A stretch of DNA of 64,000 nucleotides from Phocoena phocoena (taxonomy: Eukaryota; Chordata; Mammalia; Artiodactyla; Phocoenidae), in the NCBI RefSeq assembly GCF_963924675.1, contig NC_089236.1, forward strand, positions 44,300,500 through 44,364,499. Reading direction: 5' to 3'. A program made the translations under genes and the position numbers. A model generated the notes under the pieces. It was given only the letters and a program-made list of their open reading frames with translations. It was not told where the DNA came from and ran no database searches. Positions 45,654 through 58,071 of the stretch are shown piece by piece; positions within the stretch are counted from its first letter, which is position 1; every line of letters begins with the position of its first letter.

Positions 45654-48410
45654 CCGTGAATGCAGCCTTCCAAATTGGAAAGCGAGGATGTTTAAATCAG
45701 GCCCCCGATTTCAGGCGCAAACACAGCATACATTGCTGTTGTTTCTAACAAGTCAAAAGAGACAGACGGCCCCTTGTGTTTGCTTGCCTGAATCAGCTTC
45801 TCGAAGCAGAGGGTTCTGCATCAAGTGGACTACCTCAACCAAGGAACGCCCTAGCTACTCCTCTGGGGCCTGTGGCTATTCAGAAGCCTGCATTGCCACC
45901 GCAAGAAGCGGACTGAAATTAAAGTAAGAACGCAAGGGGACTTTCTTCTGGAGGCACGGTGACTTCAGGCAGGAGGTCCTTGATGGAATGCGAGGCCGAG
46001 GGTGCTCTCAGTGCAGGTCAGACTAGGGCAAGGCGTAAGACCTCAAGGCCTGTGAGACGTGCCAAAATTCTGTTCGTGAACGTGTGGGTGTGATGGGGAA
46101 ATTAAGCTGCTTCGGTGGAGACTGCTGTGCGTTTCCCTACCCTCGGCGTAGAGAGAGTTGGTTCCAAAGGGCTACGGGGCTGGATGTTGCTTAGTAGACC
46201 TAGGGGGTCCTGGGGTTAGTCTGTGTTCCAGCCGGGACCAGGGAGCCCACGCGATTTTCCTAGGTGTCCGGAAAACTCTACTGCCATAAAAGATATGCAG
46301 AGCAGAGGCTACGGCCTCATGGAAAGTGCTGCACGCCTCCGTTTCTGCAGGGCAAGTCCGGCCTTAACCTACAGGCATGTGCTCACACTGAGGGTCCCGT
46401 TAGCGACACAGCTTTGAAAGATGCTGACTTTCTCCTCGAGCTGAGTGACTTCAGGTACGAGGTCCGCGAAGTATGCAAAGCAGAGTGTTTTCTCTTGGCA
46501 GCTCACACAAGGGCAGCAACCGGTATTTCCTGGGTGCTTCGGACACACCAGAAATCGTGTCCTGAAGCTGTTTGAGGGCTCTGGAAATAGAGCTCTCCTC
46601 AAGGAACGCGCAGTGTGTTTCCCACCCCTCGGCACGCACGTAGGGCATCGGAGGGGAAGACCACTGGGCGTCGATGTTGCTCAGCTGGTCCACCAGGGTC
46701 TGGAGATGCTCACTGCCAATGGAGGAAAATGGATGCAAACCAGAGGGGCCTACGAGTCCTCAGAAGGGTACTTCCCTGAAAGTAAAGGCGAAGAGCTACT
46801 AAGAACTCGTGGAAACAGCTGCATGCCTCCCTTTCTGCCCGGCTACTCAGGGCCTAACCTGGAGGGAACTTCTCACGTTGAGTTTCTCTTGACTTCTAGA
46901 GCTTGTCAGGCTGACCACCACGGCGGCCATGGAAGCACCTGGTTTAGACCGACCAAACTCAGTTTCTTCCCAGAAGCATTCCTACAGGTTTCCCAGGCCT
47001 GTCAAGAGCAGGGATTTCAGGTAGCTTCAAGGCACCGTGAATGCAGCCTTCCAAATTGGAAAGCGAGGATGTTTAAATCAGGCCCCCGATTTTAGGCGCA
47101 AACACAGCATACATTGCTTTTGTTTCTAACAAGTCAAAAGAGACACACGGCCCCTTGTGTTTGCTTGCCTGAATCAGCTTCTCGAAGCAGGGGGGTTGTG
47201 CATCAAGTGGACTGCCTCAACCAAGGAACGCCCTAGCTACTCCTCTGGGGCCTGTGGCTATTCAGAAGCCTGCATTGCCACCGCAAGGGGCGGACTGAAA
47301 TTGCAGTAAGAACGCAAGGGGACTTTCTTCTGGAGGCACGGTGACTTCAGGCAGGAGGTCCTAGATGGAAAGCGAGGCCGAGGGTGCTCTCAATGCAGCT
47401 CAGACTAGGGCAAGGCGTAAGACCTCAAGGCCTGTGAGACCTGCCAAAATTGTGTTCGTGAACGTGTGGGTGTGAAGGGGAAATTAAGCTGCTTCGGTGG
47501 AGACTGCTGTGCGTTTCACTACCTTCGGCGTAGAGAGAGTGGCTCCAAAGGGCTACGGGGCTGGATGTTGCTTAGGAGACCTAAGGGGTCCTGGGGTTAG
47601 TCTGCGTTACAGCCCGGAACAGGAAGCCCACGCGATTGTCCTAAGTGTCCGGTAAACTCTACTGCCATAAAAGATATGCAGAGCAGAAACTACGGCCTCA
47701 TGGAAAGTGCTGCACGCCTCCGTTTCTGCAGGGCAAGTCCGGCCTTAACCTACAGGCATGTGCTCACACTGAGTGTCCCGTTAGCGACACAGCTTTGAAA
47801 GATGCTGACTTTCTCCTCGAGCTGAGTGACTTCAGGTACGAGGTCCGCGAAGTATGCAAAGCAGAGTGTTTTCTCTTGGCAGCTCACACAAGGGCGGCAA
47901 CCGGTATTTCCTGGGTGCTTCGGACACACCAGAAATCGTGTCCTGAAGCTGTTTGAGGGCTCTGGAAATAGAGCTCTCCTCAAGGAACGCGCAGTGTGTT
48001 GCCCATCACTCGGCACGCAGGAGGGCATCGGAGGGGAAGACCACTGGGCCTCGATGTTGCTCAGCTGGTCCACCGGGGTCTGGAGATACTCACTGACAAT
48101 GGAGGAAAATGGATGCAAACCAGAGGGGCCTACGAGTCCTCAGAAGGGTACTTCCCTCAAAGTAAAGACGAAGAGCTACTAAGAACTCGTGGAAACAGCT
48201 GCATGCCTCCCTTTCTGCCCGGCTACTCAGGGCCTAACCTGGAGGCAAGTTCTCACGTTGAGTTTCTCTTGACTTCTAGAGCTTGTCAGGCTGACCACCA
48301 CGGCGGCCATGGAAGCACCTGGTTTAGACCGACCAAACTCAGTTTCTTCCCAGAAGCATTCCTACAGGGTTCCCAGGCCTGTCAAGAGCAGGGATTTCAG
48401 GTAGCTTCAA
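44460..48410 (+). repeat. 12,418-bp-offset duplication, left copy (monomers 33-35)
   Basis: Monomers 33, 34 and 35 have partners 42, 43 and 44/45. Anchors 44883, 46223 and 46445 recur at 57302, 58641 and 58863. The C-mix hybrid occurs only in these two blocks. From monomer 35 on, the right block has one extra monomer. Confidence 0.8.
45654..47034 (+). repeat. Satellite monomer 34 (C-mix / A-ggtt / B-ttcc)
   Basis: C-mix is an apparent hybrid: agacagacggcccc resembles C-tag while agagggttctgc and attaaagtaag are C-agg marks. B has gtgtttcccacccc, ccaccagggtctgg (private) and actgccaatgg. C starts gagggaacttc and acaggtttccc. Monomer 43 is its partner at 12,418 bp. Confidence 0.97.
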
Positions 48411-48414
48411 GGCA
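47035..48414 (+). repeat. Satellite monomer 35 (C-tag / A-acag / B-del)
   Basis: Private attgcttttgtttc. A has gatggaaagcg, gtgaagggg, tccggtaaac and cagaaactac. B has gggtgcttcgg and B-del. Its left half matches monomer 44 and its right half monomer 45. Confidence 0.97.
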
Positions 48415-49793
48415 CCGTGAATGCAGCCTTCCAAATTGGAAAGCGAGGATGTTTAAATCAGGCCCCCGATTTTAGGCGCAAACACAGCATACATTGCTGT
48501 TGTTTCTAACAAGTCAAAAGAGACACACGGCCCCTTATGTTTGCTTGCCTGAATCAGCTTCTCGAAGCAGGGGGGTTGTGCATCAAGTGGACTGCCTCAA
48601 CCAAGGAACGCCGTAGCTACTCCTCTGGGGCCTGTGGCTATTCAGAAGCCTGCATTGCCACCGCAAGGGGCGGACTGAAATTGCATTAAGAACGCAAGGG
48701 GACTTTCTTCTGGAGGCACGGTGACTTCAGGCAGGAGGTCCTAGATGGAATGCGAGGCCGAGGGTGCTCTCAATGCAGCTCAGACTAGGGCAAGGCGTAA
48801 GACCTCAAGGCCTGTGAGACCTGCCAAAATTGTGTTCGTGAACGTGTGGGTGTGATGGGGAAATTAAGCTGCTTCGGTGGAGACTGCTGTGCGTTTCACT
48901 ACCCTCGGCGTAGAGAGAGTGGCTCCAAAGGGCTACGGGGCTGGATGTTGCTTAGGAGACCTAAGGGGTCCTGGGGTTAGTCTGTGTTCCAGCCCGGAAC
49001 AGGAAGCCCACGCGATTGTCCTAAGTGTCCGGAAAACTCTACTGCCATAAAAGATATGCAGAGCAGAGACTACGGCCTCATGGAAAGTGCTGCACGCCTC
49101 CGTTTCTGTAGGGCAAGTCCGGCCTTAACCTACAGGCATGTGCTCACACTGAGTGTCCCGTTAGTGACACAGCTTTGAAAGATGCTGACTTTCTCCTCGA
49201 GCTGAGTGACTTCAGGTACGAGGTCCGCGAAGTATGCAAAGCAGAGTGTTTTCTCTTGGCAGCTCACACAAGGGCCTCAACCGGTTTTCCTGGGCGCTTC
49301 GGACACACCAGAAATCGTGTCCTGAAGCTGTTTGAGGGCTCTGGAAATAGAGCTCTCCTCAAGGAACGCGCAGTGTGTTGCCCATCACTCGGCACGCAGG
49401 AGGGCATCGGAGGGGAAGACCACTGGGCCTCGATGTTGCTCAGCTGGTCCACCGGGGTCTGGAGATACTCACTGACAATGGAGGAAAATGGATGCAAACC
49501 AGAGGGGCCTACGAGTCCTCAGAAGGGTACTTCCCTGAAAGTAAAGGCGAAGAGCTACTAAGAACTCGTGGAAACAGCTGCATGCCTCCCTTTCTGCCCG
49601 GCTACTCAGGGCCTAACCTGGAGGCAAGTTCTCACGTTGAGTTTCTCTTGACTTCTAGAGCTTGTCAGGCTGACCACTACGGCGGCCATGGAAGCACCTG
49701 GTTTAGACCGACCAAACTCAGTTTCTTCCCAGAAGCATTCCTACAGGGTTCCCAGGACTGTCAACAGCAGGGATTTCAGGTAGCTTCAAGGCA
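48415..49793 (+). repeat. Satellite monomer 36 (C-tag / A-acag / B-del), odd member of the 2,759-bp dimer
   Basis: It has ccccttatg (private), cgccgtagc and attgcattaag. A has gtgttccagcccgg, cagagactac, ttctgtaggg and gttagtgacac. B has gggcctcaaccggttttcc, 1 bp shorter than other copies, plus B-del. C has gaccactacgg and ccaggactg. Confidence 0.97.
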
Positions 49794-51173
49794 CCGTGAA
49801 TGCATCCTTCCAAATTGGAAAGCGAGGATGTTTAAATCAGGCCCCCGATTTCATGGGCAAACACAGCATACATTGCTGTTGTTTCTAACAAGTCAAAAGA
49901 GACACATGGCCCCTTGTGTTTGCTTGCCTGAATCAGCTTCTCGAAGCAGGGGGTTGTGCATCAAGTGGACTGCCTCAACCAAGGAACGCCCTAGCTACTC
50001 CTCTGGGGCCTGTGGCTATTCAGAAGCCTGCATTGCCACCGCAAGAGGCGGACTGAAATTAAAGTAAGAACGCAAGGGGACTTTCTTCTGGAGGCACGGT
50101 GACTTCAGGCAGGAGGTCCTAGATGGAATGCGAGGCCGAGGGTGCTCTCAGTGCAGCTCAGACTAGGGCAAGGCGTAAGACCTCAAGGCCTGTGAGACGT
50201 GCCAAAATTCTGTTCGTGAACTTGTGGGTGTGATGGGGAAATTAAGCTGCTTCGGTGGAGACTGCTGTGCGTTTCCCTACCCTCGGCGTAGAGAGAGTGG
50301 CTCCAAAGGGCTACGGGGCTGGATGTTGCTTAGGAGACCTAAGGGGTCCTGGGGTTAGTCTGTGTTCCAGCCGGGAACAGGGAGCCCACGCGATTTTCCT
50401 AGGTGTCCCGAAAACTCTACTGCCATAAAAGATATGCAGAGCAGAGGCTACGGCCTCATGGAAAGTGCTGCACGCCTCCGTTTCTGCAGGGCAAGTCCGG
50501 CCTTAACCTACAGGCATGTGCTCACACTGAGTGTCCCGTTAGCGACACAGCTTTGAAAGGTGCTGACTTTCTCCTCTAGCTGAGTGACTTCAGGTACGAG
50601 GTCCGCGAACTATGCAAAGCAGAGTGTTTTCTCTTGGCAGCTCACAAAAGGGCGGCAACCGGTATTTCCTGGGCGCTTCGGACACACCAGAAATCGTGTC
50701 CTGAAGCTGTTTGAGGGCTCTGGAAATAGAGCTCTCCTCAAGGAACGCGCAGTGTGTTGCCCATCACTCGGCACGCACGGAGGGCATCGGAGGGGAAGAC
50801 CACTGGGCCTCGATGTTGCTCAGCTGGTCCACCGGGGTCTGGAGATACTCACTGACAATGGAGGAAAATGGATGCAAACCAGAGGGGCCTACGAGTTCTC
50901 AGAAGGGTACTTCCCTGAAAGTAAAGGCGAAGAGCTACTAAGAACTCGTGGAAACAGCTGCATGCCTCCCTTTCTGCCCGGCTACTCAGGGCCTAACCTG
51001 GAGGCAAGTTCTCACGTTGAGTTTCTCTTGACTTCTAGAGCTTGTCAGGCTGACCACCACGGCGGCCATGGAAGCACCTGGTTTAGACCGACCAAACTCA
51101 GTTTCTTCCCAGAAGCATTCCTACAGGTTTCCCAGGCCTGTCAACAGCAGGGATTTCAGGTAGCTTCAAGGCA
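49794..51173 (+). repeat. Satellite monomer 37 (C-cat / A-gaac / B-cac), even member of the dimer
   Basis: It has tgcatccttcc, aagaggcgg, gaacttgtggg, gtgtcccgaaaac, gaaaggtgctg, cctctagctg, cgaactatgc, cacaaaaggg and cgagttctcag. All recur in monomers 39 and 41 and nowhere else, apart from the C-part marks that reappear in the final partial monomer. Confidence 0.97.
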
Positions 51174-52552
51174 CCGTGAATGCAGCCTTCCAAATTGGAA
51201 AGCGAGGATGTTTAAATCAGGCCCCCGATTTTAGGCGCAAACACAGCATACATTGCTGTTGTTTCTAAAAAGTCAAAAGAGACACACGGCCCCTTGTGTT
51301 TGCTTGCCTGAATCAGCTTCTCGAAGCAGGGGGGTTGTGCAACAAGTGGACTGCCTCAACCAAGGAACGCCCTAGCTACTCCTCTGGGGCCTGTGCCTAT
51401 TCAGAAGCCTGCATTGCCACCGCAAGGGGCGGACTGAAATTGCAGTAAGAACGCAAGGGGACTTTCTTCTGGAGGCACGGTGACTTCAGGCAGGAGGTCC
51501 TAGATGGAATGCGAGGCCGAGGGTGCTCTCAATGCAGCTCAGACTAGGGCAAGGCGTAAGACCTCAAGGCCTGTGAGACCTGCCAAAATTGTGTTCGTGA
51601 ACGTGTGGGTGTGATGGGGAAATTAAGCTGCTTCGGTGGAGACTGCTGTGCGTTTCACTACCCTCGGCGTAGAGAGAGTGGCTCCAAAGGGCTACGGGGC
51701 TGGATGTTGCTTAGGAGACCTAAGGGGTCCTGGGGTTAGTCTGTGTTCCAGCCCGGAACAGGAAGCCCACGCGATTGTCCTAAGTGTCCGGAAAACTCTA
51801 CTGCCATAAAAGATATGCAGAGCAGAGACTACGGCCTCATGGAAAGTGCTGCACGCCTCCGTTTCTGTAGGGCAAGTCCGGCCTTAACCTACAGGCATGT
51901 GCTCACACTGAGTGTCCCGTTAGTGACACAGCTTTGAAAGATGCTGACTTTCTCCTCGAGCTGAGTGACTTCAGGTACGAGGTCCGCGAAGTATGCAAAG
52001 CAGAGTGTTTTCTCTTGGCAGCTCACACAAGGGCCTCAACCGGTTTTCCTGGGCGCTTCGGACACACCAGAAATCGTGTCCTGAAGCTGTTTGAGGGCTC
52101 TGGAAATAGAGCTCTCCTCAAGGAACGCGCAGTGTGTTGCCCATCACTCGGCACGCAGGAGGGCATCGGAGGGGAAGACCACTGGGCCTCGATGTTGCTC
52201 AGCTGGTCCACCGGGGTCTGGAGATACTCACTGACAATGGAGGAAAATGGATGCAAACCAGAGGGGCCTACGAGTCCTCAGAAGGGTACTTCCCTGAAAG
52301 TAAAGGCGAAGAGCTACTAAGAACTCGTGGAAACAGCTGCATGCCTCCCTTTCTGCCCGGCTACTCAGGGCCTAACCTGGAGGCAAGTTCTCACGTTGAG
52401 TTTCTCTTGACTTCTAGAGCTTGTCAGGCTGACCACTACGGCGGCCATGGAAGCACCTGGTTTAGACCGACCAAACTCAGTTTCTTCCCAGAAGCATTCC
52501 TACATGGTTCCCAGGACTGTCAACAGCAGGGATTTCAGGTAGCTTCAAGGCA
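51174..52552 (+). repeat. Satellite monomer 38 (C-tag / A-acag / B-del), odd dimer member
   Basis: From A onward a copy of monomer 36. The left part instead has ctaaaaagtc, gtgcaacaagtgg and tgtgcctattc, as in monomers 33, 40 and 42. C has cctacatggttccc, shared with monomer 40 only. Confidence 0.97.
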
Positions 52553-53932
52553 CCGTGAATGCATCCTTCCAAATTGGAAAGCGAGGATGTTTAAATCAGG
52601 CCCCCGATTTCATGGGCAAACACAGCATACATTGCTGTTGTTTCTAACAAGTCAAAAGAGACACATGGCCCCTTGTGTTTGCTTGCCTGAATCAGCTTCT
52701 CGAAGCAGGGGGTTGTGCATCAAGTGGACTGCCTCAACCAAGGAACGCCCTAGCTACTCCTCTGGGGCCTGTGGCTATTCAGAAGCCTGCATTGCCACCG
52801 CAAGAGGCGGACTGAAATTAAAGTAAGAACGCAAGGGGACTTTCTTCTGGAGGCACGGTGACTTCAGGCAGGAGGTCCTAGATGGAATGCGAGGCCGAGG
52901 GTGCTCTCAGTGCAGCTCAGACTAGGGCAAGGCGTAAGACCTCAAGGCCTGTGAGACGTGCCAAAATTCTGTTCGTGAACTTGTGGGTGTGATGGGGAAA
53001 TTAAGCTGCTTCGGTGGAGACTGCTGTGCGTTTCCCTACCCTCGGCGTAGAGAGAGTGGCTCCAAAGGGCTACGGGGCTGGATGTTGCTTAGGAGACCTA
53101 AGGGGTCCTGGGGTTAGTCTGTGTTCCAGCCGGGAACAGGGAGCCCACGCGATTTTCCTAGGTGTCCCGAAAACTCTACTGCCATAAAAGATATGCAGAG
53201 CAGAGGCTACGGCCTCATGGAAAGTGCTGCACGCCTCCGTTTCTGCAGGGCAAGTCCGGCCTTAACCTACAGGCATGTGCTCACACTGAGTGTCCCGTTA
53301 GCGACACAGCTTTGAAAGGTGCTGACATTCTCCTCTAGCTGAGTGACTTCAGGTACGAGGTCCGCGAACTATGCAAAGCAGAGTGTTTTCTCTTGGCAGC
53401 TCACAAAAGGGCGGCAACCGGTATTTCCTGGGCGCTTCGGACACACCAGAAATCGTGTCCTGAAGCTGTTTGAGGGCTCTGGAAATAGAGCTCTCCTCAA
53501 GGAACGCGCAGTGTGTTGCCCATCACTCGGCACGCACGGAGGGCATCGGAGGGGAAGACCACTGGGCCTCGATGTTGCTCAGCTGGTCCACCGGGGTCTG
53601 GAGATACTCACTGACAATGGAGGAAAATGGATGCAAACCAGAGGGGCCTACGAGTTCTCAGAAGGGTACTTCCCTGAAAGTAAAGGCGAAGAGCTACTAA
53701 GAACTCGTGGAAACAGCTGCATGCCTCCCTTTCTGCCCGGCTACTCAGGGCCTAACCTGGAGGCAAGTTCTCACGTTGAGTTTCTCTTGACTTCTAGAGC
53801 TTGTCAGGCTGACCACCACGGCGGCCATGGAAGCACCTGGTTTAGACCGACCAAACTCAGTTTCTTCCCAGAAGCATTCCTACAGGTTTCCCAGGCCTGT
53901 CAACAGCAGGGATTTCAGGTAGCTTCAAGGCA
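52553..53932 (+). repeat. Satellite monomer 39 (C-cat / A-gaac / B-cac), even dimer member
   Basis: Copy of monomer 37 at 2,759 bp. The one private change I noticed is gctgacattctcc near 53323. Confidence 0.97.
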
Positions 53933-55311
53933 CCGTGAATGCAGCCTTCCAAATTGGAAAGCGAGGATGTTTAAATCAGGCCCCCGATTTTAGGCGCAAA
54001 CACAGCATACATTGCTGTTGTTTCTAAAAAGTCAAAAGAGACACACGGCCCCTTGTGTTTGCTTGCCTGAATCAGCTTCTCGAAGCAGGGGGGTTGTGCA
54101 ACAAGTGGACTGCCTCAACCAAGGAACGCCCTAGCTACTCCTCTGGGGCCTGTGCCTATTCAGAAGCCTGCATTGCCACCGCAAGGGGCGGACTGAAATT
54201 GCAGTAAGAACGCAAGGGGACTTTCTTCTGGAGGCACGGTGACTTCAGGCAGGAGGTCCTAGATGGAATGCGAGGCCGAGGGTGCTCTCAATGCAGCTCA
54301 GACTAGGGCAAGGCGTAAGACCTCAAGGCCTGTGAGACCTGCCAAAATTGTGTTCGTGAACGTGTGGGTGTGATGGGGAAATTAAGCTGCTTCGGTGGAG
54401 ACTGCTGTGCGTTTCACTACCCTCGGCGTAGAGAGAGTGGCTCCAAAGGGCTACGGGGCTGGATGTTGCTTAGGAGACCTAAGGGGTCCTGGGGTTAGTC
54501 TGTGTTCCAGCCCGGAACAGGAAGCCCACGCGATTGTCCTAAGTGTCCGGAAAACTCTACTGCCATAAAAGATATGCAGAGCAGAGACTACGGCCTCATG
54601 GAAAGTGCTGCACGCCTCCGTTTCTGTAGGGCAAGTCCGGCCTTAACCTACAGGCATGTGCTCACACTGAGTGTCCCGTTAGTGACACAGCTTTGAAAGA
54701 TGCTGACTTTCTCCTCGAGCTGAGTGACTTCAGGTACGAGGTCCGCGAAGTATGCAAAGCAGAGTGTTTTCTCTTGGCAGCTCACACAAGGGCCTCAACC
54801 GGTTTTCCTGGGCGCTTCGGACACACCAGAAATCGTGTCCTGAAGCTGTTTGAGGGCTCTGGAAATAGAGCTCTCCTCAAGGAACGCGCAGTGTGTTGCC
54901 CATCACTCGGCACGCAGGAGGGCATCGGAGGGGAAGACCACTGGGCCTCGATGTTGCTCAGCTGGTCCACCGGGGTCTGGAGATACTCACTGACAATGGA
55001 GGAAAATGGATGCAAACCAGAGGGGCCTACGAGTCCTCAGAAGGGTACTTCCCTGAAAGTAAAGGCGAAGAGCTACTAAGAACTCGTGGAAACAGCTGCA
55101 TGCCTCCCTTTCTGCCCGGCTACTCAGGGCCTAACCTGGAGGCAAGTTCTCACGTTGAGTTTCTCTTGACTTCTAGAGCTTGTCAGGCTGACCACTACGG
55201 CGGCCATGGAAGCACCTGGTTTAGACCGACCAAACTCAGTTTCTTCCCAGAAGCATTCCTACATGGTTCCCAGGACTGTCAACAGCAGGGATTTCAGGTA
55301 GCTTCAAGGCA
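53933..55311 (+). repeat. Satellite monomer 40 (C-tag / A-acag / B-del), odd dimer member
   Basis: Copy of monomer 38 at 2,759 bp, including gtgcaacaagtgg, gttagtgacac, ggttttcctggg and cctacatggttccc. I saw no private change. Confidence 0.97.
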
Positions 55312-56691
55312 CCGTGAATGCATCCTTCCAAATTGGAAAGCGAGGATGTTTAAATCAGGCCCCCGATTTCATGGGCAAACACAGCATACATTGCTGTTGT
55401 TTCTAACAAGTCAAAAGAGACACATGGCCCCTTGTGTTTGCTTGCCTGAATCAGCTTCTCGAAGCAGGGGGTTGTGCATCAAGTGGACTGCCTCAACCAA
55501 GGAACGCCCTAGCTACTCCTCTGGGGCCTGTGGCTATTCAGAAGCCTGCATTGCCACCGCAAGAGGCGGACTGAAATTAAAGTAAGAACGCAAGGGGACT
55601 TTCTTCTGGAGGCACGGTGACTTCAGGCAGGAGGTCCTAGATGGAATGCGAGGCCGAGGGTGCTCTCAGTGCAGCTCAGACTAGGGCAAGGCGTAAGACC
55701 TCAAGGCCTGTGAGACGTGCCAAAATTCTGTTCGTGAACTTGTGGGTGTGATGGGGAAATTAAGCTGCTTCGGTGGAGACTGCTGTGCGTTTCCCTACCC
55801 TCGGCGTAGAGAGAGTGGCTCCAAAGGGCTACGGGGCTGGATGTTGCTTAGGAGACCTAAGGGGTCCTGGGGTTAGTCTGTGTTCCAGCCGGGAACAGGG
55901 AGCCCACGCGATTTTCCTAGGTGTCCCGAAAACTCTACTGCCATAAAAGATATGCAGAGCAGAGGCTACGGCCTCATGGAAAGTGCTGCACGCCTCCGTT
56001 TCTGCAGGGCAAGTCCGGCCTTAACCTACAGGCATGTGCTCACACTGAGTGTCCCGTTAGCGACACAGCTTTGAAAGGTGCTGACTTTCTCCTCTAGCTG
56101 AGTGACTTCAGGTACGAGGTCCGCGAACTATGCAAAGCAGAGTGTTTTCTCTTGGCAGCTCACAAAAGGGCGGCAACCGGTATTTCCTGGGCGCTTCGGA
56201 CACACCAGAAATCGTGTCCTGAAGCTGTTTGAGGGCTCTGGAAATAGAGCTCTCCTCAAGGAACGCGCAGTGTGTTGCCCATCACTCGGCACGCACGGAG
56301 GGCATCGGAGGGGAAGACCACTGGGCCTCGATGTTGCTCAGCTGGTCCACCGGGGTCTGGAGATACTCACTGACAATGGAGGAAAATGGATGCAAACCAG
56401 AGGGGCCTACGAGTTCTCAGAAGGGTACTTCCCTGAAAGTAAAGGCGAAGAGCTACTAAGAACTCGTGGAAACAGCTGCATGCCTCCCTTTCTGCCCGGC
56501 TACTCAGGGCCTAACCTGGAGGCAAGTTCTCACGTTGAGTTTCTCTTGACTTCTAGAGCTTGTCAGGCTGACCACCACGGCGGCCATGGAAGCACCTGGT
56601 TTAGACCGACCAAACTCAGTTTCTTCCCAGAAGCATTCCTACAGGTTTCCCAGGCCTGTCAACAGCAGGGATTTCAGGTAGCTTCAAGGCA
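55312..56691 (+). repeat. Satellite monomer 41 (C-cat / A-gaac / B-cac), even dimer member
   Basis: Copy of monomers 37 and 39 at 2,759-bp steps. It is the last even member before the dimer pattern ends at about 57080. Confidence 0.97.
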
Positions 56692-58071
56692 CCGTGAATG
56701 CAGCCTTCCAAATTGGAAAGCGAGGATGTTTAAATCAGGCCCCCGATTTTAGGCGCAAACACAGCATACATTGCTGTTGTTTCTAAAAAGTCAAAAGAGA
56801 CACACGGCCCCTTGTGTTTGCTTGCCTGAATCAGCTTCTCGAAGCAGGGGGGTTGTGCAACAAGTGGACTGCCTCAACCAAGGAACGCCCTAGCTACTCC
56901 TCTGGGGCCTGTGCCTATTCAGAAGCCTGCATTGCCACCGCAAGGGGCGGACTGAAATTGCAGTAAGAACGCAAGGGGACTTTCTTCTGGAGGCACGGTG
57001 ACTTCAGGCAGGAGGTCCTAGATGGAATGCGAGGCCGAGGGTGCTCTCAATGCAGCTCAGACTAGGGCAAGGCGTAAGACCTCAAGGTCTGTGAGACCTG
57101 CCAAAATTGTGTTCGTGAACGTGTGGGTGTGAAGGGGAAATTAAGCTGCTTCGGTGGAGACTGCTGTGCGTTTCACTACCTTCGGCGTAGAGAGAGTGGC
57201 TCCAAAGGGCTACGGGGCTGGATGTTGCTTAGGAGACCTAAGGGGTCCTGGGGTTAGTCTGCGTTACAGCCCGGAACAGGAAGCCCACGCGATTGTCCTA
57301 AGTGTCCGGAAAACTCTACTGCCATAAAAGATATGCAGAGCAGAAACTACGGCCTCATGGAAAGTGCTGCACGCCTCCGTTTCTGCAGGGCAAGTCCGGC
57401 CTTAACCTACAGGCATGTGCTCACACTGAGTGTCCCGTTAGCGACACAGCTTTGAAAGATGCTGACTTTCTCCTCGAGCTGAGTGACTTCAGGTACGAGG
57501 TCCGCGAAGTATGCAAAGCAGAGTGTTTTCTCTTGGCAGCTCACACAAGGGCGGCAACCGGTATTTCCTGGGCGCTTCGGACACACCAGAAATCGTGTCC
57601 TGAAGCTGTTTGAGGGCTCTGGAAATAGAGCTCTCCTCAAGGAACGCGCAGTGTGTTGCCCATCACTCGGCACGCAGGAGGGCATCGGAGGGGAAGACCA
57701 CTGGGCCTCGATGTTGCTCAGCTGGTCCACCGGGGTCTGGAGATACTCACTGACAATGGAGGAAAATGGATGCAAACCAGAGGGGCCTACGAGTCCTCAG
57801 AAGGGTACTTCCCTGAAAGTAAAGGCGAAGAGCTACTAAGAACTCGTGGAAACAGCTGCATGCCTCCCTTTCTGCCCGGCTACTCAGGGCCTAACCTGGA
57901 GGCAAGTTCTCACGTTGAGTTTCTCTTGACTTCTAGAGCTTGTCAGGCTGACCACCACGGCAGCCATGGAAGCACCTGGTTTATACCGAGCAAACTCAGT
58001 TTCTTCCCAGAAGCATTCCTACAGGGTTCCCAGGCCTGTCAACAGCAGGGATTTCAGGTAGCTTCAAGGCA
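56692..58071 (+). repeat. Satellite monomer 42 (C-tag / A-acag / B-del)
   Basis: The left part continues the dimer (gtgcaacaagtgg, tgtgcctattc). From caaggtctgtg near 57086 it matches monomer 33 (gtgaagggg, taccttcggc, ctgcgttacag). B is B-del with gagatactc where monomer 33 has B-cac. C returns to cacggcagcc and ttataccgagc. A three-part mosaic. Confidence 0.97.

Larger units (their letters stand above)
48690..57080 (+). repeat. 2,759-bp dimer higher-order repeat, three copies
   Basis: Monomer pairs 36-37, 38-39 and 40-41 repeat at exactly 2,759 bp (49206, 51965, 54724 and 50584, 53343, 56102). By eye only a few substitutions distinguish the three copies, such as cctacatggttccc and gctgacattctcc. 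This is the most homogeneous stretch of the window. Confidence 0.9.

Noticed and set aside
57407..57775. Minus-strand frames of 88-122 codons recurring in every monomer
   Set aside because: They overlap the opposite-strand frame, change length with the same 1-bp deletion that marks B-del, and match no protein I know. They recur only because the satellite recurs.
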